Origin: Nonomuraea turkmeniaca
Lineage (GTDB): Bacteria > Actinomycetota > Actinomycetes > Streptosporangiales > Streptosporangiaceae
Direction of reading: 5' to 3'
NCBI RefSeq assembly: GCF_005889735.1
Contig: NZ_VCKY01000072.1
Span: 1-42,825 of the forward strand
Length of the DNA stretch: 42,825 nt
Shown here one piece after another: positions 7,565 through 14,828 of the stretch (position 1 is its first letter; every line of letters begins with the position of its first letter). The notes beneath the pieces were generated by a model. The model made no database searches and was not told the origin of the DNA. It worked only from the letters and a program-made list of their open reading frames with translations. A program made the translations under genes and the position numbers.

Positions 7565-9097
7565 AAGCCCATTAAGGAAGCGGGCGGCTATCGGGGCGGC
7601 GGTCGCGCCACCGGCGCCGCCGTGCCGGACGAAGACGCAGAAGGCCAGGTCGTCGCGGTAGCCGATGAACCAGGCGTGCGGCTCCTCGTCGTCGCCGACC
7701 TCCGCCGTGCCGGTCTTCCCCGCCACACCCTCGGGCAACCCGGCGTCGGCGGCCGTGCCGTAGTCGACCACGGCGGTCATCAGGTCCCTGAGCGCGGTCA
7801 CGACACTCTCGTCCATGGGGACGTCCTCGTGCGGCGTGCCCTCGATGCGGCTGACCTGCTTCTTCGACAGCAGCCTTGGCGAGCGCCACGTGCCGTTCTG
7901 CACGGCGGCGGCCAGCGCGGCCATGCAGAGCGGAGTGGTGACGACCTCGCCGTGGCCGATCACGTTCTCGGCGAACAGGTCCACCTCGTCGGTGTCCGGC
8001 ACGGTGCCGCAGCTCCCGCGGATGCCCGTCATGATCTGCCGCCCGAATCCCCACTCGTTCGCCGTGTCCACCAGGTCCTTGGAGGTCAGCCTGGTGGTGG
8101 CCTGCTCGATGAACGTCGTGTTGCAGGAATGGGCGAACGCGTCGGTGAAGGTCACGACCCCGCGATCCATGTCGCCGTCGTTGATGATGGTCCGATGGCC
8201 GGGGATGGTGTACGCGCTGGGGCACGGGACCTCCGCCAACGGTTCCAGGCCGCTCTTGAGCAGCGCCGCCGCCGTGATCGTCTTGAAGACGGACCCCGGC
8301 GGGAAGACGTCCCGGACGGCGCTGTAACCCTCCTCCAGGCGGTCGGCCAGCCCCAGGATCTCACCGGTGCTCGGCTGGATGACCACGATCGTGGAGTCCT
8401 CGACCCCGTCCAGCGCCCTGGCGGCCGCCGCCTGGACCGGCCGCGACAGCGTCGTGGGCTCGACGTTCGCCTCGGGCTGCTTGCTGAGCAGCGGCCGGTC
8501 GGGCTGCCCCGGCGCCTTCAGCACCAGCTCCCAGCCCTGGTTGGCCTCGGCGAACTCGGGTTTGAGCGGTTCGAGGTACGCCTCGGCGTAGCTGTCGTTG
8601 GGGATCGGGAGTCGCTCCCTCGTGACGAGCTCGGCCGCCGCCATGTCGATCTCGCTCAGCTCAAGCCTCCCCCCGTCCTTCAGCAGCGGGTGGAGCGTCT
8701 CGGGCGCCCATAACACCTTCCACACCCGGTCGCGCACGGCCAGCCGCAACGTGCTGTCGAACGGCCACGCCCCGAACTCGGCCAGCTGCCGCACCCCCGC
8801 GAACGGCACCTCGGCGGCCCCGTCCCCCACGCTCTTCAACGGCCCCGGAGACAGCTGGATGGACTCGACGCGCAGCTCATCGGACAACCCCCGATGCCGG
8901 GCCACGAAGTCGGGCGGCGGCTGGTAGACCAGCCGCTCCATGCCCGTGATGTCACCCTTGCGCCACGCCGCGAAGTACGCGGCCGCCGTCTGCGACGCGC
9001 TCCCCTTGACCCGGCTGGACGCCAAGACCGCGAACGTGCTCGCCCCGACTATCGCGACAACCGCGATAACGAGCACAATCAGCCTTCTGCGTCGCAT
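7562..9097 (-). CDS. Penicillin-binding protein (MecA_N/NTF2-like domain plus transpeptidase)
   Basis: A 511-residue class B-type penicillin-binding protein that cross-links peptidoglycan outside the membrane. Order: N-terminal signal anchor (~6-26, LIVLVIAVVAIVGASTFAVLA), NTF2-like MecA_N domain (~35-150, starting SASQTAAAYFAAWRKGDI), dimerisation region, then transpeptidase (~240-511). Catalytic motifs: SxxK as Ser269-VF-Lys272 in FPPGSVFKTI, SxN as S324-C-N326 (HSCNTTF), and KTG at 461-463 (AGKTGTAEV). The domain order resembles PBP2a/PBP3-like low-affinity enzymes, but resistance cannot be concluded from this. ATG 9097 has GGGAGA upstream. The divergent gene starts only 26 bases away. Confidence 0.93.
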   Translation of the reverse strand: MRRRRLIVLVIAVVAIVGASTFAVLASSRVKGSASQTAAAYFAAWRKGDITGMERLVYQPPPDFVARHRGLSDELRVESIQLSPGPLKSVGDGAAEVPFAGVRQLAEFGAWPFDSTLRLAVRDRVWKVLWAPETLHPLLKDGGRLELSEIDMAAAELVTRERLPIPNDSYAEAYLEPLKPEFAEANQGWELVLKAPGQPDRPLLSKQPEANVEPTTLSRPVQAAAARALDGVEDSTIVVIQPSTGEILGLADRLEEGYSAVRDVFPPGSVFKTITAAALLKSGLEPLAEVPCPSAYTIPGHRTIINDGDMDRGVVTFTDAFAHSCNTTFIEQATTRLTSKDLVDTANEWGFGRQIMTGIRGSCGTVPDTDEVDLFAENVIGHGEVVTTPLCMAALAAAVQNGTWRSPRLLSKKQVSRIEGTPHEDVPMDESVVTALRDLMTAVVDYGTAADAGLPEGVAGKTGTAEVGDDEEPHAWFIGYRDDLAFCVFVRHGGAGGATAAPIAARFLNGL

Positions 9098-9104
9098 ACG
9101 GTTT

Positions 9105-9114
9105 CTCCCGGGAG
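9105..9114. promoter_or_regulatory. Palindromic Shine-Dalgarno shared by divergent genes
   Basis: CTCCCGGGAG is its own reverse complement and supplies GGGAG to both the penicillin-binding protein gene (start 9097, minus) and the spermidine synthase-like gene (GTG 9123, plus). It sets both starts. The 25 bases between the two start codons leave no room for two promoters, so each promoter must lie inside the opposite gene. Confidence 0.6.
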
Positions 9115-9122
9115 GGATCAGC

Positions 9123-9968
9123 GTGACACGTGGACAGCGGGAACCGATGCCTGGCCTTTATCCGGTGACGTTCGGCGAGGTCGAACTCCTCCGGGACCTG
9201 GACAGGCAGGACGGCTGGGTGCTGTCCAAGGATGGCGTACCTCAGTCGTATGTTGATCTAAAAGATCCCACATTCCTCGAATTCGAGTACGTCCGCCTCA
9301 TGGCGGACGTTATCGACCTTCTCCAGGACGGACCGCTCAGCTGTGTCCATGTCGGCGGCGGCGCCTGCACGATCCCCCGCTACGTGGCCGCCACCCGCCC
9401 CGGCTCCCGGCACATCGTGATCGAGCCCGACGGCCTGCTGGTCAATCTGGTACGCGAGCAGCTGGAGCTGCGTTCCGTGCCCCGGCTGAAGATCATCGTG
9501 GAAGGCGGCCGCGAGGGCACCGCCAAGGTGTGGGACGGTTCGGCGGACCTGCTGGTGCTGGACGCGTTCACCGGGGCGACGATGCCGGTGGAGCTGGCCA
9601 CGATCGAGTACATGGGCGACATCGCCCGGGTGCTCCGCCCGGACGGCACCCTGCTGATCAACCTGGCGGACGGCAAGGGCCTGGCCTTCGCGAGACGCCT
9701 GCTGGCCACGGCGACCTCCACGTTCCGCCATGTGGCGTTGCTGGCGGAGCCGGGCATCATGCGGGGGCGCCGCTTCGGCAACCTCATCGTGGCCGCCTCA
9801 CGGACGGAACTGCCGGTGGACCTGCTCACTCGGCGGGCGGCAGGCGGCCTGACCCAGGCCAGGTGCGTGCACGGGGAGGCGCTGACGAACTTCATCGCCG
9901 GGGCGTACCCCATCAAGGACGGCGACTCCGTCCTGGCCCCCGTCCCCCCGCCGGCCGTCTTCGGGTAG
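9123..9968 (+). CDS. Spermidine synthase-like methyltransferase-fold protein
   Basis: A 281-residue Rossmann protein of the spermidine synthase/class I methyltransferase superfamily. Visible: CVHVGGGACTIPRYVAATRPGSRHIVIEPDG, where the glycine loop follows strand 1 and the acidic EPD ends strand 2 for nucleotide binding, and DLLVLDAFTGATMPVELATIEYM, matching the spermidine-synthase DAF-G-P-LAT-E region. Polyamine-binding residues cannot be confirmed by eye, so transfer of aminopropyl groups is unproven. Many actinobacterial members are annotated only as spermidine synthase-like. GTG 9123 was chosen because GGAGG (9111-9115) lies 7 bases upstream; ATG 9147 is an alternative. Confidence 0.8.
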   Translation: MTRGQREPMPGLYPVTFGEVELLRDLDRQDGWVLSKDGVPQSYVDLKDPTFLEFEYVRLMADVIDLLQDGPLSCVHVGGGACTIPRYVAATRPGSRHIVIEPDGLLVNLVREQLELRSVPRLKIIVEGGREGTAKVWDGSADLLVLDAFTGATMPVELATIEYMGDIARVLRPDGTLLINLADGKGLAFARRLLATATSTFRHVALLAEPGIMRGRRFGNLIVAASRTELPVDLLTRRAAGGLTQARCVHGEALTNFIAGAYPIKDGDSVLAPVPPPAVFG

Positions 9969-10035
9969 GCCGCGTCCCCGAATTCCTGGTCCGTGTCCGG
10001 ACACATGCACGTACGGCTGGCGTGCGATATCTGGA

Positions 10036-10595
10036 CTCGAGGCCGCGGCCGCCGTCCGCACCGCTTTTCAGGCCGTCGAGCGCATGCGGGCCCACGGCAG
10101 CGAGGGTCGCGGGCTCAGCTCCGGGGCGATGGACATCCTGTTGCGCCTGAGCACGGCGGAAGGCGGAGGCGTCAGCATCGGGGAGCTGGCCCAGTCGGCG
10201 GGCGTGAGCTCCAGGAACGTCACGGGCCTGGTGGACACGCTGGAGCGGGACGGGCTGGTGCGGCGGGTGCCCGATCGGCGGGACAGGCGGTCGGTGCTGG
10301 CGCAGATCACGGCGGAGGGCCGGGCAGCTTCCGCAGCCCGTTCATCTCCTCCGGCGACCCTGCCGGACATCTGGCCGGGCTGGAGGCGTTCCTGGGGGTG
10401 GTGACGGGGTTGGACCTGATCAGCGAGCTGTACGGCGACGCGGAGGCCACGCTGGTCTACGACGTGCACACGGCGACCCCGGCGGGCACCCAGCGCACGG
10501 CGGAGCACTTCCGGCTGCGCGGCGGGAAGATCAGCGAGATCCTGCTGATCTTCGACGCCGCGCCGTGGCAGCCGATGGCGTCCGTGATCAGGTGA
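10036..10595 (+). pseudogene. Decayed MarR regulator fused by deletion to an NTF2/SnoaL-like C-terminus
   Basis: Bases ~10036-10320 encode a MarR winged helix in one frame (AAAVRTAFQAVERMRAH, SIGELAQSAGVSSRNVTGLVDTLERDGLVRR, DRRDRRSVLAQITAEG). Upstream, this frame has no ATG/GTG/TTG at the expected place. Just after ITAEGRAAS, similarity jumps to another frame, which encodes the C-terminal half of an NTF2/SnoaL-like protein (SFRSPFISSGDPAGHLAGLEAF through GGKISEILLIFD) ending at TGA 10593-10595. The MarR C-terminal dimerisation helix and NTF2 N-terminus are both missing. The simplest explanation is a deletion with a junction near 10315-10325 that joined two neighbouring genes out of frame. 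Neither half is likely functional. Confidence 0.75.
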
Positions 10596-10917
10596 CCGGG
10601 AGCGCGGCGGCCGTCTGGCGCCAGATACTGCCGTCCTTCACCACGAGGGTGCCGTACGTGGTGACGCGGTTGCCGCCGATCGTCATCACCGCGTTGTAGA
10701 AGATCACGTCCTCGGTCACCTGCAGCGAGAGAATCTCCTCGACCTGGGGCTTCGCCGACAGATACGCCGTGAACAACTCCTTGATCTCGGCGGGGCCCCT
10801 GGCGACGCGGTCGAAGCGGATCACCGTGGCGTCGTCGTGGTATTGGGCCAGGAGGCCTTCGAGGTCCTGGCCGGCGATGGCGGCCAGCTGCCGGTCGAAC
10901 AGGTCCTTGGTGGTCAT
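10588..10917 (-). CDS. NTF2/SnoaL-like small protein
   Basis: A 109-residue cone-fold protein of the SnoaL/NTF2-like superfamily: FDRQLAAIAGQDLEGLLAQYHDDATVIRF at the N-terminus, then RGPAEIKELFTAYLSAKPQ and a beta-rich C-terminus (VTTYGTLVVKDGSIWRQTAAAL). Members are isomerases, cyclases or ligand-binding proteins; the catalytic residues here do not allow a choice. ATG 10917 overlaps the LtrA-type stop codon by 4 bases (ATGA), so the two are translationally coupled. Its 3' end overlaps the decayed MarR/NTF2 fragment by 8 bases. Confidence 0.85.
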   Translation of the reverse strand: MTTKDLFDRQLAAIAGQDLEGLLAQYHDDATVIRFDRVARGPAEIKELFTAYLSAKPQVEEILSLQVTEDVIFYNAVMTIGGNRVTTYGTLVVKDGSIWRQTAAALPVT

Positions 10918-12023
10918 GCGGCGCCTTCCGGTCGTGGGCGGAGCAGGTCGTAGGCCACCTGCGCGGCCGCGTACAAGAGGATGAGCGGGAGCGCCGCCGC
11001 GGTGGGCAGCGCGGACGTGGCGAGGGCGAGCACGGCGGCGCCGAAGCGGATGGCGGCGGCGCGGCGGTCGCGCGAGCACAGGTGCTGCACCCCGATCATG
11101 GCGAGCACCAGAGCGGTGGGCACCCCGACGGACCAGCTCGTGCTGGACGGGTGCGCGATCGTGTGCTCGATGCCGATCCCGAACGCCACCAGCCCCAGCG
11201 ACAGCGGCAGGTGCGAGTAGACCCACACCTGCCCGGCCAGCCGGGTGCGCAGGACGACGGACTCGTCGAGGTGGCCGAAGTAGAGCCACCAGAAGCCCAT
11301 CGCGATGGCCACGCCGGCCAGGGCGATCAGCAGCGTGCCCGGCGTGACGTCGTGGCCCTTGAGCCCGATGACGACCGCGGCGACCACCTCGCCGAGCACG
11401 ATCACCACGAACAGGCCGAAACGTTCGGGCAGGTGCTCGGTCTGCGGGGGCAGCCTGCCCTGGTAGCGGCGCGCCAGCAGCGGCGTGGCCAGGTCGATGA
11501 CGATGGCGGCGGCCCAGAACCAGTAGCGCGCGGGCGGCTCGACGGCGAGCGAGGCCAGCCAGAGGACCACGGCCACGGCGAACCCGGCGGCGTAGCGGGT
11601 GGCCAGCGGCCGCGCCTCGGGCACGTGGCGGCCGGCGCGGGCGTAGGCCACGATGAGCAGCACCCGGGCCACCGCGTACGCGATCGCGAAAAGGGCGGAA
11701 CGCTGCTCGATGTCGCCCACGCTGGCGGCCATGGTCGCGACCGCGAGGATCTGGGGCAGCGCGAGCAGCCGGTGGCTGACGTCGTCGGTGTCGAACCTGT
11801 TGGCGTAGAAGACGTATCCGGCCCATGCCCACCAGACCGGCACGAACAATCCCACGAAGGTGAGGATCCGGCCGAGATCGTTGCCGCCGGCGAGCACGGC
11901 GGCCAGCTCCGCGACCGCCACGACGAAGACGAGGTCGTAGAGCAGCTCCAGCCAGGTGGCGCGGCGGTGCGCCTCCTCGAAGAGCCTTAATCGGGGTGGC
12001 TGCCACTGGCGGCTGCTGGTCAC
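10914..12023 (-). CDS. Low temperature requirement protein A (LtrA) family membrane protein
   Basis: A 369-residue membrane protein with about ten hydrophobic helices. The family signature is clear: EAHRRATWLELLYDLVFVVAVAEL near the N-terminus, WWAWAGYVFYANRFDTDD in helix 2-3, EHLPERFGLFVVIVLGEVVAAVV in the middle, and WWLYFGHLDES. LtrA was named after a Listeria gene needed for growth in the cold; the biochemical function is unknown. The start is GTG 12023 with GGAGG (12034-12038) about ten bases upstream. It forms a two-gene unit with the NTF2-like gene. Confidence 0.9.
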   Translation of the reverse strand: MTSSRQWQPPRLRLFEEAHRRATWLELLYDLVFVVAVAELAAVLAGGNDLGRILTFVGLFVPVWWAWAGYVFYANRFDTDDVSHRLLALPQILAVATMAASVGDIEQRSALFAIAYAVARVLLIVAYARAGRHVPEARPLATRYAAGFAVAVVLWLASLAVEPPARYWFWAAAIVIDLATPLLARRYQGRLPPQTEHLPERFGLFVVIVLGEVVAAVVIGLKGHDVTPGTLLIALAGVAIAMGFWWLYFGHLDESVVLRTRLAGQVWVYSHLPLSLGLVAFGIGIEHTIAHPSSTSWSVGVPTALVLAMIGVQHLCSRDRRAAAIRFGAAVLALATSALPTAAALPLILLYAAAQVAYDLLRPRPEGAA

Positions 12024-12039
12024 TGCTCTTCAACCTCCG

Positions 12040-12055
12040 TTATGTAATTGTGTAA
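12040..12055. promoter_or_regulatory. A/T-rich imperfect palindrome upstream of ltrA-type gene
   Basis: TTA-N3-AATT-N3-TAA symmetry in a short A/T-rich island directly upstream of the ribosome site of the LtrA-type gene. Possibly an operator or promoter element. No regulator is identifiable. Confidence 0.35.
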
Positions 12056-12096
12056 GTATGCCCTCTTCCGCCGGTGCTCAGGGCATCGTTTCGCCT

Positions 12097-12657
12097 TCAG
12101 CTCAGGGTCAGGCAGGCGACTCGGTCACCTGCCTGACCGGCCTGAGGGCCGCTGGTGACCGTGGGCTTGGCGTGGATCACGAGCGAGCCGGGCAGGCGGT
12201 CAGGGGCCAGCACCCAGTCGTTGCGGGCGGAGGAGCGACCCGTGCCCTCGCCGTCGGTGGTGATGTCCAGCCAGACCTCACTGACCGGGTCGATCTTGCC
12301 CGCGTGGTGCTGGTAGTGCGGCCCCGAGTCGTTGGGCTTCTTGCCGCACGGCTTGGTGTGCAGGTGGGCGCCGTACGTGCGGCTGGGCAGAAGGCCCTCG
12401 ACGACGAGCGAGGTGCGGGTCTGGCCGCCGGAGGACTCGACGCTGACGCTGGCCTGGGCGCCTTCCGGCACCAGCTTGCGGTCGTAGACGATGGCGTCGG
12501 TGTCGGCCGGTGTGAAGTCGCCGGCGCCGGACAGCGTGACCTGGCCGTCCGGGGACGCGCCCCGCGCGGGGGCGTTCTGCAACGGGGCGGACGGGCCCGC
12601 GCAGGCGCCGACGCCGGCTGCGGCGAGCAGGATGAGTAGGAATGCGGGCACACGCAT
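12097..12657 (-). CDS. sodC: Cu/Zn superoxide dismutase family lipoprotein
   Basis: A 186-residue exported protein. The N-terminus MRVPAFLLILLAAAGVGAC is a lipoprotein signal with a plausible lipobox (VGA-C), so it should sit on the outer face of the membrane and convert superoxide to peroxide and oxygen. The metal-site motif AHLHTKPCG, the following HYQHHAG and the late His in LVIHAKP match Cu/Zn ligands. Two Cys (HTKPCG and RVACL) fit the conserved disulphide, and Arg in GDRVAC matches the catalytic Arg. Spacing is atypical compared with classical SodC, so activity is likely but not certain. ATG 12657 has GGGGAG upstream. Confidence 0.85.
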   Translation of the reverse strand: MRVPAFLLILLAAAGVGACAGPSAPLQNAPARGASPDGQVTLSGAGDFTPADTDAIVYDRKLVPEGAQASVSVESSGGQTRTSLVVEGLLPSRTYGAHLHTKPCGKKPNDSGPHYQHHAGKIDPVSEVWLDITTDGEGTGRSSARNDWVLAPDRLPGSLVIHAKPTVTSGPQAGQAGDRVACLTLS

Positions 12658-12760
12658 GAGAACTCCCCATAGTCCGAGCCCTACGGCTGACGGGCTCCGA
12701 GAGAGCACCCACTCTAACGAGTAATCAGTCCACTACAGCGAGTATTCCGTGCGGAGTCTT

Positions 12761-13036
12761 TCAAGCGCCGTGTTCCGCCGCGATCTCGTCGATGACGGCG
12801 GCCAGAGTGAAGTCGAGGTCGGTGAGGCCACCCTGGTCGTGGGTGGTGAGCGCCAGATGCAGCGTGCGCCACCGGATGTCGATGTCGGGATGGTGGTTGA
12901 GCTCCTCGGCCTTGACCGCGATCTCGTCGACGATGCGGATGGCGGTGGGGAAGTCGGGCGCGGTGACCGTGCGCCGGATCTCGTCGCCTTCCCGCCGCCA
13001 CTCCGGCAGGGTTTTGAGCTTGCTCTCGACGTCCAT
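12761..13036 (-). CDS. 4a-hydroxytetrahydrobiopterin dehydratase (pterin carbinolamine dehydratase)
   Basis: A 91-residue protein of the PCD/DCoH family, full length. Motifs: LPEWRREGDEIRRTVTAPDFPTAIRIVDEIA and the active-site EELNHHPDIDIRWRTLHLALTTHDQGGLTDLD (HHPD-I-W plus the later THDQGGLT). The enzyme dehydrates pterin-4a-carbinolamine (EC 4.2.1.96). It lies 9 bases after the ngcG stop on the same strand, so it may be co-transcribed with the sugar importer, although no pathway link is obvious. No aromatic amino-acid hydroxylase gene is in the window. Confidence 0.94.
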   Translation of the reverse strand: MDVESKLKTLPEWRREGDEIRRTVTAPDFPTAIRIVDEIAVKAEELNHHPDIDIRWRTLHLALTTHDQGGLTDLDFTLAAVIDEIAAEHGA

Positions 13037-13045
13037 GACAGCACC

Positions 13046-13909
13046 CTATTTGAGCGCACCCGAGCCGAGCCCGGACTGGATCTGACGCTGGAAGATGATG
13101 TAGACGATCATTACCGGCAGGATCGTCATGCTGAGGGCGGCGAACAGGCCCGGCCAGTCCGCCTCGTACCCGGCCAAGGTGGAGATCTTGGCGATGCCTT
13201 GAGTCAGCACCCATTTGTCCGGGTCGCCGGCGAGGAGCACGAGAGGCAGCAGATACTGGTTCCACTGGCCGAGCACGTTGAAGATCGTGATGCTGATCAG
13301 GCCGGGCTTGGCCATGGGGACCATGATCTGGAAGAACGTCCGGGTGTGCGAGGCGCCGTCGATGAGGGCTGCCTCGGCGACGGCATCCGGCAATGTCCGG
13401 AAAAATGCCGCCAAGAAGAACACCGTGAACGGCAGCGAATAGGCGATGTACACCAGCACCAGGCCGACATGTGAGTTCAGCAGGCCGAACTGCTTGACGA
13501 CGAAGAAGAGCGGCCCCAGCGCCAGGAAGACCGGAAACGCCAGACCGGCCACGAAGTAGTAATAAATCAGCTTGTTGCCCACGAACCGATAGCGCGCCAG
13601 CACATATGCCGCCATCGACCCGAACAACATCGTCCCGGCCGTCCCGAAGAACACGACGACGACCGTGTTGAGCATGTACTGCCCGATATGCGCCTTACCC
13701 CAGGCCCGGCCCCACGAGTCGAGCCGCAGGGCGCCGGGCAACTGCAGCGGGTCGCCGAAGATCTCGGTGTTGGTCTTGAACGACGCCAGGAACGTCCACG
13801 CCAGCGGCGCGAAGATCAGCAATGCCCAGACCGCCAGCGCCACGTGCGACAGCCCACTGAGCACACTGGGCCGCGGCCGGCCGATATCCCGCGCACTCCC
13901 TCGCGACAT
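13046..13909 (-). CDS. ngcG: Sugar ABC transporter permease, MalG type (NgcG-like)
   Basis: A 287-residue inner-membrane permease with six predicted helices. The EAA loop is visible (VAEAALIDGASHTRTFFQIMVPMAKPG), which docks the ATPase. The C-terminus (VMIVYIIFQRQIQSGLGSGALK) is typical of the second permease in CUT1 carbohydrate importers. It directly abuts ngcF (stop next to start). The assignment to N-acetylglucosamine/diacetylchitobiose uptake follows from the binding protein encoded upstream. Confidence 0.85.
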   Translation of the reverse strand: MSRGSARDIGRPRPSVLSGLSHVALAVWALLIFAPLAWTFLASFKTNTEIFGDPLQLPGALRLDSWGRAWGKAHIGQYMLNTVVVVFFGTAGTMLFGSMAAYVLARYRFVGNKLIYYYFVAGLAFPVFLALGPLFFVVKQFGLLNSHVGLVLVYIAYSLPFTVFFLAAFFRTLPDAVAEAALIDGASHTRTFFQIMVPMAKPGLISITIFNVLGQWNQYLLPLVLLAGDPDKWVLTQGIAKISTLAGYEADWPGLFAALSMTILPVMIVYIIFQRQIQSGLGSGALK

Positions 13910-14824
13910 TTACAGCTCAATCCTTTCGCGCCGGGTCGTGCGCAGGGTCAGCACGGCGAACGTCACGGTCAGGAAGAACAGGGCCACGCCCATCGCGCAG
14001 GCGTACCCGACCTTGTTGTAGGCGAAGGCCGTCTTGTAGATGGTGACGGGCAGGATGGTCGTGGCGCCGTCGGGCTCGCCCTTGTCCCCCGCCAGCACCT
14101 GGATCAGCGCGAACCCGTCGAAGGCGGCGATGCCGAGGTAGATCCAGCCCACCTGGACGGTGTCGCGCAGCAGCGGCAGCGTGATCGAGAAGAACAACCG
14201 CGCGCGCCCGGCGCCGTCGAGCGCCGCGGCCTCGAAATAGTCCCGGGGAATGGCGGCCATTCCCGCGGAGAAGAGCACGACGTAGAACCCGACGGCCTGC
14301 CAGACCATCACCGCGATGATCGACCAGAGGGCGAGCCCGGGCTCGGTGAGCCAGCCGACGGGATCGACGCCGAGCCGGCCGAGCACCCCGTTGAGCACGC
14401 CGTCCTCGTCCGGCCGGTAGACGGCCTGGAACAACACCCCGACCACGGCCACGGCGAGCACCTGGGGGAAGAAGTACACCACCCGGTAGAACTTCGACCC
14501 CCAGACGCCTCTCATGCCCGCGCCACGCGTGCCGCCGCCCAGGTTCAGCAGGAACGACAGGAAGAGCGCGATGACGATGGTGACGATCGGCAGGACGAGC
14601 AGAAGGATCCCGTGATTGCGCAGGGCCCGCCAGAACACCTCGTCCTCGAACAACCGGCCGAAGTTGTCCAGCCCCACGTAACGCACGACCGAGGAATATC
14701 CGTTCCAGCTCGTCAGGGAGAGCTGGAACGCCTGGATGTAGGGGCTGATGACGAAGACCGAATAGAGGACGACGGGGACGACGAGGAATCCGGCGACGAA
14801 CCCGTACCTGCGCAACCGCTCCAT
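13910..14824 (-). CDS. ngcF: Sugar ABC transporter permease, MalF type (NgcF-like)
   Basis: A 304-residue CUT1 permease with six helices. The N-terminal helix YGFVAGFLVVPVVLYSVFVI is followed by SPYIQAFQLSLTSWNGYS, typical of MalF-like subunits, and the EAA loop is YFEAAALDGAGRARLFFSITLPLLRDT. It begins at ATG 14824, four bases after the ngcE stop, and abuts ngcG. It pairs with NgcG to form the membrane channel. Confidence 0.86.
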   Translation of the reverse strand: MERLRRYGFVAGFLVVPVVLYSVFVISPYIQAFQLSLTSWNGYSSVVRYVGLDNFGRLFEDEVFWRALRNHGILLLVLPIVTIVIALFLSFLLNLGGGTRGAGMRGVWGSKFYRVVYFFPQVLAVAVVGVLFQAVYRPDEDGVLNGVLGRLGVDPVGWLTEPGLALWSIIAVMVWQAVGFYVVLFSAGMAAIPRDYFEAAALDGAGRARLFFSITLPLLRDTVQVGWIYLGIAAFDGFALIQVLAGDKGEPDGATTILPVTIYKTAFAYNKVGYACAMGVALFFLTVTFAVLTLRTTRRERIEL

Positions 14825-14828
14825 CGTG

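Noticed and set aside
11000..12033. Upstream extension of the NTF2-like minus-strand frame to 12033
   Set aside because: Arg/Gly-rich out-of-frame reading of the LtrA-type gene; the true start is ATG 10917, coupled to the LtrA stop.
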